DNA of 64,000 nt. Origin: Lampris incognitus (lineage: Eukaryota > Chordata > Actinopteri > Lampriformes > Lampridae). Positions 35,826 to 47,309 of the stretch are shown one piece after another (positions within the stretch are counted from its first letter, which is position 1; every line of letters starts with the position of its first letter). The DNA lies in assembly GCF_029633865.1 (NCBI RefSeq), contig NC_079216.1, positions 63,123,506 to 63,187,505 of the forward strand. Reading direction: 5' to 3'. Under the pieces are notes generated by a model. That model saw only the letters and a program-made list of their open reading frames with translations. It ran no database searches and had not been told where the DNA came from. A program made the translations under genes and the position numbers.

Positions 35826-37218
35826 GTATTGGAATACAATGAAATTCTTATGCTCTGACTCTCTCTGCCTTAACACAGAGGACACAAGGGCACACCATCC
35901 CAGCACCAGACCTACACAGACTATGCACACAGAATTCATACATCATATACACAATATAGAAAATATACACCATCACACAACAATGTTAAGGTGCATATGG
36001 GTGTGTCAGCTGTTCAGCAACCTGCCTGCCCGTTGATAGAAACTGTTACTGGGACGGGTGGTGTGTGACTTGATGCTCTGGTAACGTGTTTTAAATGGAA
36101 GGAGTGAAAACAGAACACGAGTGAGGTGGCTGGTGTCCTTCGTGATGTTTTGGACTTCCCTTTTTGCAGTGAGTAGTGTAAATATTATGAAGTTGTGGTA
36201 GTTCCATGTCAGCGATTTTTGCTGCTGTCTTTACAGTCCTTTGAAGCAGTCTGCAGTCCCGAGCAGTCAGGCTGCCAAACCACACTGTGATAAAGCCTGT
36301 CAAGACACTCTCGATGGTACCGCGATGAAAGTTAATAAGTGTTTTGGTACTCACACCAAATTTCTTCAAACGCCTCAGAAAGTACAGTCTCTCCTGTGTC
36401 TTCTGGAGGATGCAACTGGTGTTGAAAGACCATGTGAGGGTGTCTGTGATGAGTAAACCTAGAAATCTAAACCTGCCCACAATTTCAACGGGTGAACCAT
36501 TGGTGGAAATGGGAATTTGATTTTGTCTGATCATTCTAAAGGCAACAATGATTTCTTTTGTCTTACTCACCTTATGAGGTTGTTCTCATGGCACCATATG
36601 GTTAAATTTTCCACTTCCCTCCTATAGGCCCTCTTTCATCAATGTTGCTCATTAGTCCAATCACTGTGGTGCCATCTGCGAATTTAATGATGCTGTTGTC
36701 ATATTTGGCAACACAGTTGGGTGTAAACAGACTGTACAGTAGGGGACTGAGACAGCAGCCCTGAGGTGCGCCGGTCCTAAGAACTAATGTGGATGAGTAT
36801 CGTTTACCTATTCTCACAGTCGGGGGTCTGCCTGTCAGGAAATTAAATAGCCAATTACAGATAGAGTTGCCCAGACCAAGACCTCAGAGTGGATGGTAAA
36901 CTGCATTAAAAGCAGAGCTGTAATCCATAAACAACATTCTGACATAGGTATTTTCCTTTTCAAGGTACACTAAAGCAGTATACAGAGCAAGTGAGATAGC
37001 GTCATCTACAGATCTATTGGAAGAGTAGGGAAATTGTAATGGGTCAAGGGTAGCAGGAACATCTTATATATGAAATTACCAATCTTTCCAGACACTTCAT
37101 AATAACAGAGGTCAAAGCAACAGGTCGGTAATCAATAAGGCAAGAGACAGGCGTTTTCTTAGGTACAGGCGAAATGGTGGTTTTCTTAAACACTGTGGCA
37201 CCACACACAATGACAGGG

Positions 37219-37589
37219 AAAGAAGAAGAAGAAGAAGAAGAAGCTTTATTTTGTCATTGTACAGTTGTACGGTTACAATGGAATTAGTTTTCTGCCATTA
37301 AACCCATCCTAGTGGATAGCAGCAATGGGCAGCTGTGGTACAGCACCCAGGGACCAACTCCAGGTCTTTTTCCTGTTGCCTTGCTCAGGGGCACAGACAG
37401 GAGTATTAACCCTAACACGCATGTCTTTTTGATGGTGGGAGGAAACTGGAACACCCGAAAGAAACCCACGCAGACCAAGGGAAAACATGCAAACTACACA
37501 CAGAAAGGACCTGGGATGGCCCGGGGTTCTAACCCACGACTTGCTTGCTGTGAGGTAACAGTGCTAACCACTGGGCTACCAAGCCGCCC
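37219..37589 (-). mobile_element. V-SINE subfamily 2, nested in the LINE
   Basis: On the minus strand the head is GGCTTGGTAGCCCAGTGGTT with box B GGGTTAGAACCC (weakened), then core (GTTTGCATGTTTTCCC, TGCGTGGGTTTC), then a tail different from the main group. The tail ends in AATGACAATAAAGC and a (TTC)n run, seen as (GAA)n on the plus strand at 37221-37242. The same subfamily is found at 60315-60654. Confidence 0.8.
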
Positions 37590-38648
37590 GGGTTAAAAAT
37601 GTCGGTAACCTGAGACAGCTGAGCGTAACATGCCTTGAGGACATGGAAGGGATGCCGTCTGGGCCGACAGCTTAACGAGCCTTAACCCTTTTAAAAGTTT
37701 TACTCACATCAGCCTCTGTCACCTGTAGCTCGACTTCATCAGGTGGGCACTGTGCTGCTGTCACTGGGTCCAAGTTGTGAGCTTCAAAGTGGGCAAAAAA
37801 AAAAGTTGTTTAGCTCATCCAGGAGAGAAGCAGAGGTGTTGATAACCACACTGGGTTTAGATTTATAGTCCGTAATCGCCTGCAGCCCCCTCCGCATGCG
37901 CCGCAAGTCACAGCCACTGTAGTCATTTTCCAGTTCGTCCATATATTGTCTTTTAGCGGTGTTGACGAATCTCCTCAAATTATACCTGAATGTTTTGCTG
38001 TATTCCCCCCAATTTGAAAGCAGTGGTACACTCCATCAACCTTAGGTGACTGTCGCTGTTAATCTAGGGCTTCTGGTTGGGTAGGAGTGAATAGACCGTA
38101 CCGGGATACAGTTAGTATATACACAGAAGCTAACATAGCCAGTGACCGATTCAGAATACTCACCCAAACTCCAGGCTGAATCCTTAAAGATTGACCAGTC
38201 TGTTGATTCAAAACCATCCCCGGAGTTTGGATTCATGTTCGGTAGTCCAGCACTGTACTGTCCTTACTGTGCTGCGTGCACTTCGATTTCTGCTTGTCGG
38301 CAGGAAGCGAGAGCGCTGGCAGCTGATCAGATTTCCCGAGCGAGGTTGTCGAATAGACCTGTAAGCCGCCTTGACCGTGGAGTAACAGTGATTAAGAGTC
38401 TTGTTGCCTCTGGTTGGGCAGGTGACATGTCGGTAGCACAGATTTCAGGTTACAGTGGTTAACGTCCCCAGCCACAATTGAAATGGCCTCGGGGTGCAAG
38501 TTCTCCTGCCTGCTAATGGCTCCATACAGTTCACCCTGCACCGTTGCAGCAGTAGCCTGCAGTGGTATGTAGACGGCAGTTAACAGCACGCGGGGGGAAT
38601 TCCCTTGGGAGATAGGAATGGTCTGCACCTTATTGTTAAGCCCAATTA

Positions 38649-38763
38649 ATGTCTGCTAGCCGACATAAGAAAATGTGTCGTGTACACGACAGCCCTGGGA
38701 GACACAAAAAGTGTCTCTCGTGACGTCAAAATTGTCGAGAGACATCTGTCTGCTAGCCGACAT
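38649..38763. repeat. Cluster of hairpins between 17-bp direct repeats
   Basis: TGTCTGCTAGCCGACAT occurs at 38650-38666 and 38747-38763. Between them lie the palindrome GTCGTGTACACGAC (38677-38690), the hairpin GAGACAC/GTGTCTC (38699-38717) and the overlapping hairpin GTCTCTCG/CGAGAGAC (38713-38743). The block is located inside the endonuclease part of the LINE. Confidence 0.85.
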
Positions 38764-39230
38764 TTGGAGTATGAATCGGGCCTTAGTTGTTCCAACGCTG
38801 GCGAACGGGACAGAGAGACTAGTTCTACATCAGTGCACCAAGGATTGTTAACAAAGCAGCGCTAAATGCTCCACCTCCCTTTACCTTGCCAGTAGTCCTC
38901 ATGGAACAGTCCATACAGTGCATGGAAAAACCCTCTGGTTGTATCAGGTGTATTGGGGCCCAGCCAGGTCTCTGTAAAGCTGAACGCACAACAGTCCATG
39001 TCCCTTTGAGAGCTTATTCGGCAATGAGGTTTGTCCAGCTAGTTGTCGAAGGGACTGGACGTTAGACAGCAATACGAAGGAAATCGGGGGCTGGGTAGGA
39101 CGTCGTCGTATCCTCACCAGGGCACTGCCTCGGTTATCTGGCCTCCGGCAGTGCTGGCTGCAGCCATTACTCCATGGCGGTACATGATGTCGGCACACAT
39201 GCTTTGAGACGCTCGTCTGTGCCATTTTGT

Positions 39231-39448
39231 TTGTATTGCTGGCTTTTGATTTGTTGCTGCCATGTCGCTAAAAAACTGAGGTTAGGATTCAAGAAGCGTC
39301 TCTAATAGCATGCCTGATATTAGATGGACACTTTCAGGACTATACACAACACACCGTGGTTTTTTTTGAATTTAACACTTTTTCCACAAGACCATTCAAA
39401 ACTCTGTCTGTTCATTTGACAGCTTCCAGCACAAAAATAACTAAATAG
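39231..39448. other. Unassigned sequence
   Basis: Nothing recognised. Confidence 0.4.
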
Positions 39449-39449
39449 C

Positions 39450-39480
<31 letters not shown>

Positions 39481-40265
39481 TAAACTTTATTTGTATGGCA
39501 CGTTTCATACATAAAATGCAGCTGGAAGTGCTTTACATTAAAAACAGGGGAAACAATAAAACTCAACAACGATACAGATAAAATAATAAAACTAGGCAAA
39601 AAACATAAAACAAGGGCAAGGAATAAAACCACAGTACAAGATAAAAAAATAAGAATAAAAAGAAATATAAAGTGGAGTTAATTAAAAGCAAGAGCATAAA
39701 AATGGGTCTTGAGCTGATTCTTAAAACTACCTGTGGACGTTGCTTCTCTTATTTATTGGGGGAGTCTGCTCCAAGCCGTCGGGGCATCAAAACAAAACGC
39801 TGCTTCGCCACACTTCTCTAGATCATTCTAGGGACAGTGAGCAGGCCAGCACCAGAGGATCTAAGAACATCATCAGATAAGCAGTCAGACAGGTATGAGG
39901 GTGCTAAACCATGTAGGGCTTTAAACACAAGTGAAAGAATTTTAAAACCAATCCTCAACGCTACAGGAAGCCAGTGTAAAGACGCTAAAACTGGGGTCAT
40001 GTGATCTCTCATCCTGGTTTTTGTTACGACCCTCACTGCCGCGTTCTGTACTGGTTGCAGCCTATCAATACTTTTTATTTGGGGGGGGGGGTAAACCAGT
40101 AAGAAGTGCATTGCAATAGTCCAGACGCGAAGAGATAAAAGCATGCGTCACCTCCTTGGCGTCTCCCAGGGAGAGGTCGGGTCTAATTCTAGCAATATCT
40201 CTTAGGTGAAAAAAGGCACCCTTTGGAATCTGTCTTACGACTGTTAGGCCACTCACTTCCAAGCA
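39449..40265 (-). mobile_element. L2-like LINE 3' portion
   Basis: Minus-strand frames 40262-40065 and 40144-39818 give the RT C-terminus: HLRDIARIRPDLSLGDAK, FISSRLDYCNALLTGLP, then NAAVRVVTKTRMRDHMTPVL, SLHWLPVALRIGFKIL and APSYLSDCLSDDV. A G run (about 40080-40090) causes the frame change. The 3' non-coding part and an (AATAAT)n tail (39449-39477) complete it. 5'-truncated at about 40265. Confidence 0.85.
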
Positions 40266-41284
40266 CTATCAACGAATAATTTAATGAAAGAAAACTATGT
40301 TGACACGATAGAAGTATCTGAAACAATAATAAGCCCCATTATTTTTGTATCGGTAACCACAGCCTACTGATCCGATTGCACAATTTCCCATGTTGCTGGA
40401 TGGGTGCTTTCCAAAGGAGGGGATTTTGCACTAATCCTAAATTTCAAAGTCCTGTCTCCAGTATCGATAGCGAGCTATCATTATTCAGGTTACTTGTATG
40501 CGTCCCTCCTACTCACCCACAACACCCTGGCTGTATGAGCGTTGCCTCATCCTGTTTTCACTGATCGTGTTATATCACCCACCAGGGCCATGCTTACAGT
40601 TCTTAGATTGACGATCAGCCTTGTTTTCAGATCAGCTGATACCGGTTGAACATTTCCAAACTTTTTCAATAAGATTTGCTTTGCTTTACTAAAATGGAAA
40701 TGTGCATGATTAAGATTTCCACTCATCAGGGAATGTCGAGTTACTGACATTGATGACAAGCTGTGGTGGCACGTCTCCTGCTAAAGGATGGCTGGTGCCA
40801 GGAACTGTTCACTGCAGTGGCTTTAGCAGTCGCTATGGCGTTGCTCTCTGGTGTTGGGGTAGGGCGATGGTTTCTCTTTTCGCGGCTACCCGAGATCGCC
40901 GATCCGATCTCCAGGGGGCGGGGGAGTAGAGACAGCAAAGCGGTTTGTACTAGCAGTATGTTTATCCATTTTTATCAAATAATTTACTCTCTGTCTAGCC
41001 TTTTTAAAAATTATTATTGACCTTAGAATTTCATTTGGATTAAAGATTTGGAGTAATCATCTTAACCGTGGCTCGGCATCAGACGGCGCTTTGAAATAAT
41101 AGCGCCTTTAAGCTTTCTGCAAGCAACACAGTTGAAGTGACGTGAATAAACATTTATAAGAGTGTGATTCAAGAGTTAAGAAATCTATTTAATAGCGGTG
41201 TCTCCTCTATTCAAACAACGGCTCCCTTTTTAAAAGTCCATCTGTCTGCTCTTGGTGCGATAATATCACAGCATCATGTTCCAT
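40266..41284. other. Unassigned sequence
   Basis: No gene or named repeat recognised. Confidence 0.4.
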
Positions 41285-42362
41285 AAAATCAGAATCAGGT
41301 TTATTGGCCGTGTAGGTTTGTACATACATGGAATTTGATACCAGTTTCATGGCTCTGTGTGTACTTAACATAGAATAACAACACAAGAATCTTCAGATAT
41401 ATACACAAGGATTGACTTATACAGGCGAAATAAGAGGTGATAAGGTGCAGAGAACATATCAGAGATGCTGAAATAGATGTGAGCAGGTTACTTACATACA
41501 CGCCTGAGGTAGATGGACATGAGAGTGTACTAGTATACATACAATGTACAGGACAGTATATACACAATGGTTGGTTTACTGACAGTGTTAAGCGTTCATT
41601 TGAATGACAGCCCGTGGAAAGAAACTGTTTTTATATGTGGTTGTTTTGGGGTACAGTGCTCTGTAGCGCCTGCCAGAGGGGAGGAGTTGGAACAGGGTGT
41701 GATGGGCCTGCAGTGATGTTGCCCGCCCGTTTCCTGAGTCTGGTGGTGTACAAGTCCTGAATGGAGGGCAGGTTGGCACCAGTGATTTTCTCTGCAGACC
41801 TAACTGTCCATCGTAGTCCGTTTCTGTCCTGTTTGGTGGCCGATCCAAACCAGACAGTGATGGATGTGCAGAGGCAAGGCAAGGCAAGTTTATTTGTATA
41901 GCACCTTATCATCGCAGAGGTCATTCAAAGTGCTTTACAGGCAAAAGATAAGAAAGGGGGAAAAAAAGCATGCAGAACTGAAACAACAGTTCCTAAGGCA
42001 GGTTGAATTTCTTGAGCTGGCGGAGAAAGTACATCCTCTGCTGGGCCTTTTTGATGATTGTGTCTGTGTTGGATGCCCACCTTGGGTGCTGGGAGATTGT
42101 GGAACCCAGAAATCTGTAGGTTTTCATACACTCACCAATACTTGAGTATTGGGGAGGGGAAGTGGGGGGGGGGGCTCCTCCTGAGGTCCACTGTCATCTC
42201 CCCTGTTTTGAGCGTGTTCAGCTCCAGGTTGTTATGGCCGCACCAGAGGGCCAGCTGATCAACTTCCCGTCTAGATGCAGACTCGTCACCACCCCAGATA
42301 AGGCCAATGATGGCTGTGTTTACAGTGTTCAGGAGTTTAACAGACCGGTCAGCTGAGGTGCA
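41285..42362 (-). mobile_element. L2/CR1-superclade LINE 3' portion, interrupted by a second repeat tail
   Basis: Minus-strand reading from about 42360: LLNTVNTAIIGLIWGGDESA and QLALWCGHNNLELNTLK (RT end), a KKAQQRMYFLRQLKKF segment in another frame, then TSITVWFGSATKQDRNGL and NLPSIQDLYTTRLRKRAGN (41924-41588). The non-coding 3' part reaches about 41285 (AATCAGGTTTATTGGCC on plus). Between about 41868 and 41965 a foreign retroelement tail (GCAAGTTTATTTGTATAGCA, CATTCAAAGTGCTTTACAGG) interrupts it. Confidence 0.75.
41868..41965 (-). mobile_element. Short retroelement tail inserted in the LINE
   Basis: GGCAAGGCAAGGCAAGTTTA, then the ATTTGTATAGCACC and TCAAAGTGCTTTACAGG motifs of a common fish SINE/LINE tail, flanked on both sides by the L2-like coding sequence. 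Confidence 0.55.
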
Positions 42363-42509
42363 GTCATTTGTGTTTCAACATTCATTCAGCATTATTATCT
42401 TATCCTTAATATCACAATACAAATCTACTCCTGTATTTTCACAATGTGTGTGTGGTGTGTGGTGTGTGTCTGTGTGAGAGTCCATAAACGGCCAAACTAA
42501 AGCACTTGG

Positions 42510-42930
42510 GGCCTCGATTCTTTTTGGAGGTTATTGGGGATGATCAGGGGCACCTATAAAAAACAGCAGAACATTAATTAAAATGATGCATAATTATGCA
42601 TAAATATGCAAAATATGCATTTTTCTAAAAAATGGCTAAAAACCGCTTTTCTCGGCATTTCAGATGATTCTGAGCATCTTTGATTTTTTTCACCTATATA
42701 AAAAAAAAATTCTGGGACTTGGAAATGTTTTGGCATTATGCAAAATATGCATTTTTGCAAAAATGCACTTATGATCCTAATTTTTTTTGGAGGTGGTAGG
42801 TATTGTTCCAGAGAGGACCAGAAAAATAGCAGAAAATTAAAATAATTATGCATAATTATGCAAAATATGCGTTTTCTAAAAATGGCTAAAAAACACTTTT
42901 CTCAGCATTTCAGATGATTCTGAGCATTTG
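42510..42930. repeat. Tandem repeat of about 250-263 bp, ATGCAT-rich
   Basis: Two units. TTTTTGGAGG occurs at 42521 and 42784, TCAGATGATTCTGAGCAT at 42660-42677 and 42910-42927, and between them TTATGCATAATTATGCA-like palindromes and AAAATATGC motifs recur. Family unknown. Confidence 0.7.
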
Positions 42931-43518
42931 GGGGGAGGGAGCTGGAGTGGGGGGGGGTGTTTAGGGGCAGGGGGAAGGCGCTTAGCTGGCAGGATGAAGA
43001 GGAGGGAGATTTAGACGGGTGGAGAACCAAACCGCTACATTGTAGCGGGGTTCTTCTAGTCACATCCATAACGTTAACTACTCTTATGGAGCTCAGAGCA
43101 AAGTGTTGGTGAGCAGGCATGTAGAAAACAGGCCAAGCGGGCTACAGGAAATGCACATGGTTCGTGTACAGCAGCCGTACCCTTGTCACCCCATACTCCA
43201 ACCAATTAACAGGTGAAGGAGGAGGTGGTGAGCTGCACTGTGTTGAATGACAGTGAAGTTTGGTAAAACTCATATGTTGGGAAAAAAAAGGCTATCATCT
43301 CCTTTTCTATGTCTCTTTCAAATACTAAGTTAAGGATACTTTTGGCGAGTGATAGTTCAGATCATAAATTAGCAACGTTCCAATCCGGCAGGTCTCCTCG
43401 TGAATTACCCGTTTAAAACTTCAATATTGATAAGCGATCTACACAGACCGTTTCATTTGCCGTCTCAAGCTTATTAACGCCTTCTTGACTGAAGTGTTTG
43501 GTCTACTTAATGACGGCG
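42931..43518. other. Unassigned sequence
   Basis: G-rich start (42928-42980); otherwise nothing recognised. Confidence 0.4.
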
Positions 43519-43690
43519 TGGAGCACCTCCATAGCCGAATCGTTACAGTGCATACCGCATGGTTGCAACTGTTGCAGGTTCGATTCCGACTGGCAACCTT
43601 TGTTGCATGTCATCCCCCCCCCCCCACATTTCCTGTCTACCTCTTCACTGTCGCTATCTAATAAAAGGTAATAAAATGCCCCCAAAAAAT
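43519..43690 (+). mobile_element. tRNA-derived SINE
   Basis: The head has ATAGCCGAATCGTTACAGTG as a degenerate box A and GCAGGTTCGATTCCGACTGG as box B. The body follows: TTGTTGCATGTCATCCCC, a C run, CATTTCCTGTCTACCTCTTC and CACTGTCGCTATCTAATAAA, ending in AAAATGCCCCCAAAAAAT. This body is common in fish SINEs. Confidence 0.75.
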
Positions 43691-45640
43691 CTTTACTTAA
43701 TGCTGGTGTTGTAGAATTACGTTATATTCTTTGCCTTATGTACTATTTTCATAGCTGTATTACTGCAAGAGAACTGCAAATGTATAGTCAGCTTTGAATG
43801 GGTTGCTCGTTGGGTTCTGGAGATGGGGTTACAGTGATTGTTCAGGTCTGGGGTGACCTGAGACTCACTGTGATACCTTTTCATGGGCCTAAGATCCCTG
43901 GCGGCGCCCCTGGCCACATACAGTATGAGCACAATGAGGTCAAGAGCTTTGTGATTCCCCCCCCCCCTCTGTATATTTGAAAATTAATATTCAGCCACAG
44001 GCACTGGCGAAGCAGCTGTTACCACTGTGTATATTATTCTTTAGCACCAGAAAGCCCAAGGGCCATGCCAGTCGAATTTAGGAATTCTAAATTCAATTTT
44101 TTAGACACACAATCTCACCTTTCTGTGCTATTTTCTAAATATTTCAGGATTTAAAGAGTGGTGATTTCTTTGCAAATCAGTTGGGGTTTTTCCTCGTCCT
44201 CTTCACAGAAAATAATCCCCATTTCCACCCACCAACTATACATTTGACACTGGTACCCAAGTGTAAATATCCCTCGGTCTCCTCAAGCACGCTATTCAAA
44301 ACCTTAAAGAGTAACATCACCCCTTTCTCATCTTTGGAAAAAAATGAAATAGGACACTTTTGGGGGGATGAGAGGGGTGCCACTAGCACAGACAAAAAAA
44401 GGCGAGCGAGGGAGTGGTTGGTCGGGATCAGAGGCCTTGGTTACACTTGTCATTTCAGCGTGACCTCGGGCATCTGCTCACACCAGGCTGCATTGACTGA
44501 CAAGTCCGGATGCTAAACCCTCACAATGAGCTCGCATTGTAATCATGTCAGCCAGGTCACCTCACATGGCGGACGGCCCTGCATTGTGTTGAGAACTCTA
44601 AATAGTTTAAACACAGTCAGGCACCTGAAAACACACAGCTGAAACATCATCTAACCACACCTACTGTATTCAACCCCAATTCGTCAAATTTGTTGTTCAC
44701 CACAATACAAACACAGCACAGAACTGTTACTCTCTTGGTCACGGACAAGAGGGTACAGGGGCTGGTATGCTGGCAGGACAGAAGCTGTTCACCGACGTAA
44801 TCAAAGGTCTGTTCACATATTAAAGACAGCGTGCAACAATATTCAAGAGAGTATTTTGCTTCCCTAATCTGATTTCAAACTGAAACAGGATATTATCGTG
44901 AGACACAATGTAGGGAGAAATGTGATTTTATCCTGCAGGATTTGACCGTATCGTGCAAAACATTTTATGATATTATTGGTTGGAATGTTGCTCGCCTGCT
45001 CTCATGGTAATGCACTCCAAACACTTGGCTGTTGTAGAGGACGTTAAGGGGATAAAATCTTAAGGTAAGAATAGCAAAAAACCGTTTTGTTTTTAAAAAA
45101 ATGAGAATTATTGGCATAAGTTGTTGAATCAGTGTGACTGGGGGAATGAGCTAACAAGCTACACGTTGTCTTTAAAGTTTAGCAGCCAGTGAGCACAGGC
45201 CTTTTTCACAAACATGGCTGAAATACTTCCACATTGTTTAAGGAAGGGTAAAGAATGGTTTTTCTTGTCGTCCGCAATGTTCAAAAATAAACTCTCTGTC
45301 GCCTTTGATTCTGCCTGTGATCACTTCTTTAGTGTTTCAACACAACGTATAACACAATAGTTTTTTGTCACTGACATCTTTGTTTCTGTTGTCAAACGAC
45401 TGCGCGGCTAGGAAAAAAGGGATCGACGTGACCGAGGGTCACAAAGTGATAAAAGCCTTGAAATCACCATTAGCCTTGAATAGCCAGTGAGCATTTCCAC
45501 TGTCTGACAGTTTACTATCTTCTGCTAGTTTCTTAATCGCTTCTCTCTGGTTGGTCCGCCACAAAAGAAGTTCCGCCTTATCCTCTCCGGTGAGCCAATC
45601 ACTGACTGCTAGCTAAATACACCTCCATTATCATCTTGTA
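43691..45640. other. Unassigned sequence
   Basis: Includes a C run (43958-43967) and a small near-palindrome around the EcoRI-like GAATTC at about 44082. No gene or named repeat recognised. Confidence 0.4.
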
Positions 45641-45939
45641 TACAGGTAGTCCCCGGGTTACGAACGCCCGACATATTGTAGCGAATTCGAGGGGGCAGCC
45701 ACAGGAACCGCCGCAGCCGGGACGCGAACCCGTTACCTCCTGCACTGCGGGCGACATCGAATACACGAGTTCGCGCCCCGGCTGTGACGGTCCGGCCGGG
45801 GACGCCCTTCCTTCAGGAAGGGGGCAATGTAACGATTACGGATGAATAGGCTCGGTAGCCCTGGACTACTTGGGACAACGTTAAGCAGTCGACTAAAGGG
45901 GCCGACCCGTTAGTCAAGGGCTAACGTGTGTACGTTACA
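45641..45939 (+). mobile_element. LTR-retrotransposon-like remnant (3' internal end and LTR-like block)
   Basis: The purine-rich AGGAAGGGGGCAA (45815-45827) directly precedes TGTAACG; a block from 45828 to 45939 ends in CGTTACA, giving TG...CA ends with a 7-bp inverted repeat, as an LTR would have. Upstream, a GC-rich frame (45672-45845) ends at the purine tract. No integrase or RT frame and no second LTR are seen. The gypsy assignment is inference. Confidence 0.4.
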
Positions 45940-46073
45940 CTGATCCTGTTGAGGATCATGTCTTTGGTAACCCATCAAATATGACCTGCGAACTGCTGCC
46001 TTTATATTCTCTCCTTTGTGTACTTTATATCTCTTTATATACTTTATATACTGCGAACTGCACCTTTATATTC
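45940..46073. other. Unassigned sequence
   Basis: AT-rich with a local repeat of TTATATTCTCTCC (about 46010 and 46066). Confidence 0.45.
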
Positions 46074-46127
46074 TCTCCAGGGTTTTTTTTGTAGGGAGTT
46101 GTTCCTTACCTGATGCGAGGGTCTAAG
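46074..46127 (+). mobile_element. Interspersed retroelement tail, copy D fragment
   Basis: Shares TAGGGAGTTGTTCCTTACC and GATGCGAGGGTCTAAGG with copies A-C, then breaks off at a V-SINE tail. Confidence 0.5.
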
Positions 46128-46130
46128 GTT

Positions 46131-46279
46131 GTGGTGTGGCCCCTGAGATGGTCTGGCAGCCTGTCCAGGGTGTCTCCCCGCCTTCCACCCAATGACTGCC
46201 GGGATAGGCTCCAGCATCCCCGCGACCCTGAGAGCAGGATAAGCGGTTCTGATAATAGATGGATGGATGGATGGATGGA
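46131..46279 (+). mobile_element. V-SINE 3' fragment
   Basis: GGTCTGGCAGCCTGTCCAGG, GGGATAGGCTCCAGCATCCC, GAGCAGGATAAGCGGTTCTG and a (GGAT)n end. Head and core are absent. Confidence 0.85.
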
Positions 46280-47145
46280 GAATAGCTTCCCATGTTTAGC
46301 AACGCACTGCGTGTCTTTATAGCTGCCCTCTGTGGCTTGGTTTTTGGGCGGCACACCGAGTTGTAAACACGCTGCTTTGGATCCCGTACTGGGCTACTGC
46401 CCTCTGGGTTGATTCAGCTTCATCGGCCTCACCAGGTCAATGCACACTGTGGTTTGATCATTGACAGGGGAATTTGATGGCAAGTTGAAGACCAGTATTT
46501 ACGAAATGGTGTCAGTGTAAACACTTAAAAACCCACATTTACCTGATATGCATATTTTTTTTGGGCGGGGGGGGGGGCAGGGGATATTCTTCTTGGTTGA
46601 CTTTTAGATATTCCAACTATCTAAAAGTTATAAGAATGTAAAAAATACAAAAAAAGTGTGGAATTCACTTTAGATAAGAAACATCGCGTCATTAAAGTTG
46701 CCATTTAGCAAAAGCAAAAGAACATTCGACATTTAAGGCTGAAAAATGCAAGATATTTTTGCATGAATGACTCGGTAATGTAAAAATGTCATTTTAAGAC
46801 ACAGCATATGGAAGTGAGGGGAGATAGTTTGGCGGTAGATGATGTGCCCATGAGTACGTTGGACCTGAAATTATCGAGTTAGCGCACAGGCAGTGTCTGC
46901 CACAGATAAGGATGAGTTCCTATTGGTACAGAGAACGTCCATGAGAAATACATGAGCTGAATTAATTTAGTTAGAACAGGAAATGTTCGAACCCTGCCAA
47001 ACCCTACAGTTGTGTCTCTTTGTAGTCTTACGCTTGTGTGTTAATTCACCAGGTATGTCTGAAAATGTTGAAAATGTTTGAGATTCTACCACTTCCATGT
47101 TATTGAGAGGGGGGTTAGGGAAAGGGCTGGACACTGGAGGCTGAA
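46280..47145. other. Unassigned sequence with one hairpin
   Basis: CTTTTAGATA / TATCTAAAAG (46601-46610 and 46618-46627) is a perfect 10-bp stem with a 7-base loop. Otherwise nothing recognised. Confidence 0.45.
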
Positions 47146-47309
47146 CCAGTGTTGTAGTCGAGTCACTAAACCTCGAGGTCGAGTCTCGAGTCCCCAGTGT
47201 TCGAGTCCGAGTCATCAGTGCTCAAGTCCAAGTCGAGTCACGAGTCCTGAAAATCAGCACTCGAGTCGGACTCGAGTCCGAGTCCTGGACTCGAGTACTG
47301 CAACACTGG
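47146..47309. mobile_element. GAGTC-rich element with terminal inverted repeats
   Basis: Starts CCAGTGTTGTAGTCGAGTC and ends GACTCGAGTACTGCAACACTGG, so the ends are inverted repeats with small gaps. The interior is a dense set of GAGTC and GACTC pentamers. No coding capacity. A foldback or MITE-type element is likely. Confidence 0.65.

Larger units (their letters stand above)
35826..39230 (-). mobile_element. L2/Rex-like LINE, near full-length but broken, with nested V-SINE
   Basis: Read from the right on the minus strand: start of the endonuclease (SFVLLSNVQSLRQL, about 39110), endonuclease body (LLTAVYIPLQATAATVQ, IVAGDVNHCNLKSVLP; 38628-38392), pre-RT linker (DLRRMRRGLQAITDYKSKP; 37978-37784), RT motifs ([29 protein letters not shown]; 36817-36602) and the post-RT region (SKTKEIIVAFR, FLGLLITDTLTW, ESVLTGFITVWFG; 36570-36091). 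The usual FADD box reads FADG here, and many stops and frame shifts are present. A V-SINE (37219-37589) splits the RT region. The 3' end is near 35826 (AATGAAATTCTTATGC). Confidence 0.8.
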
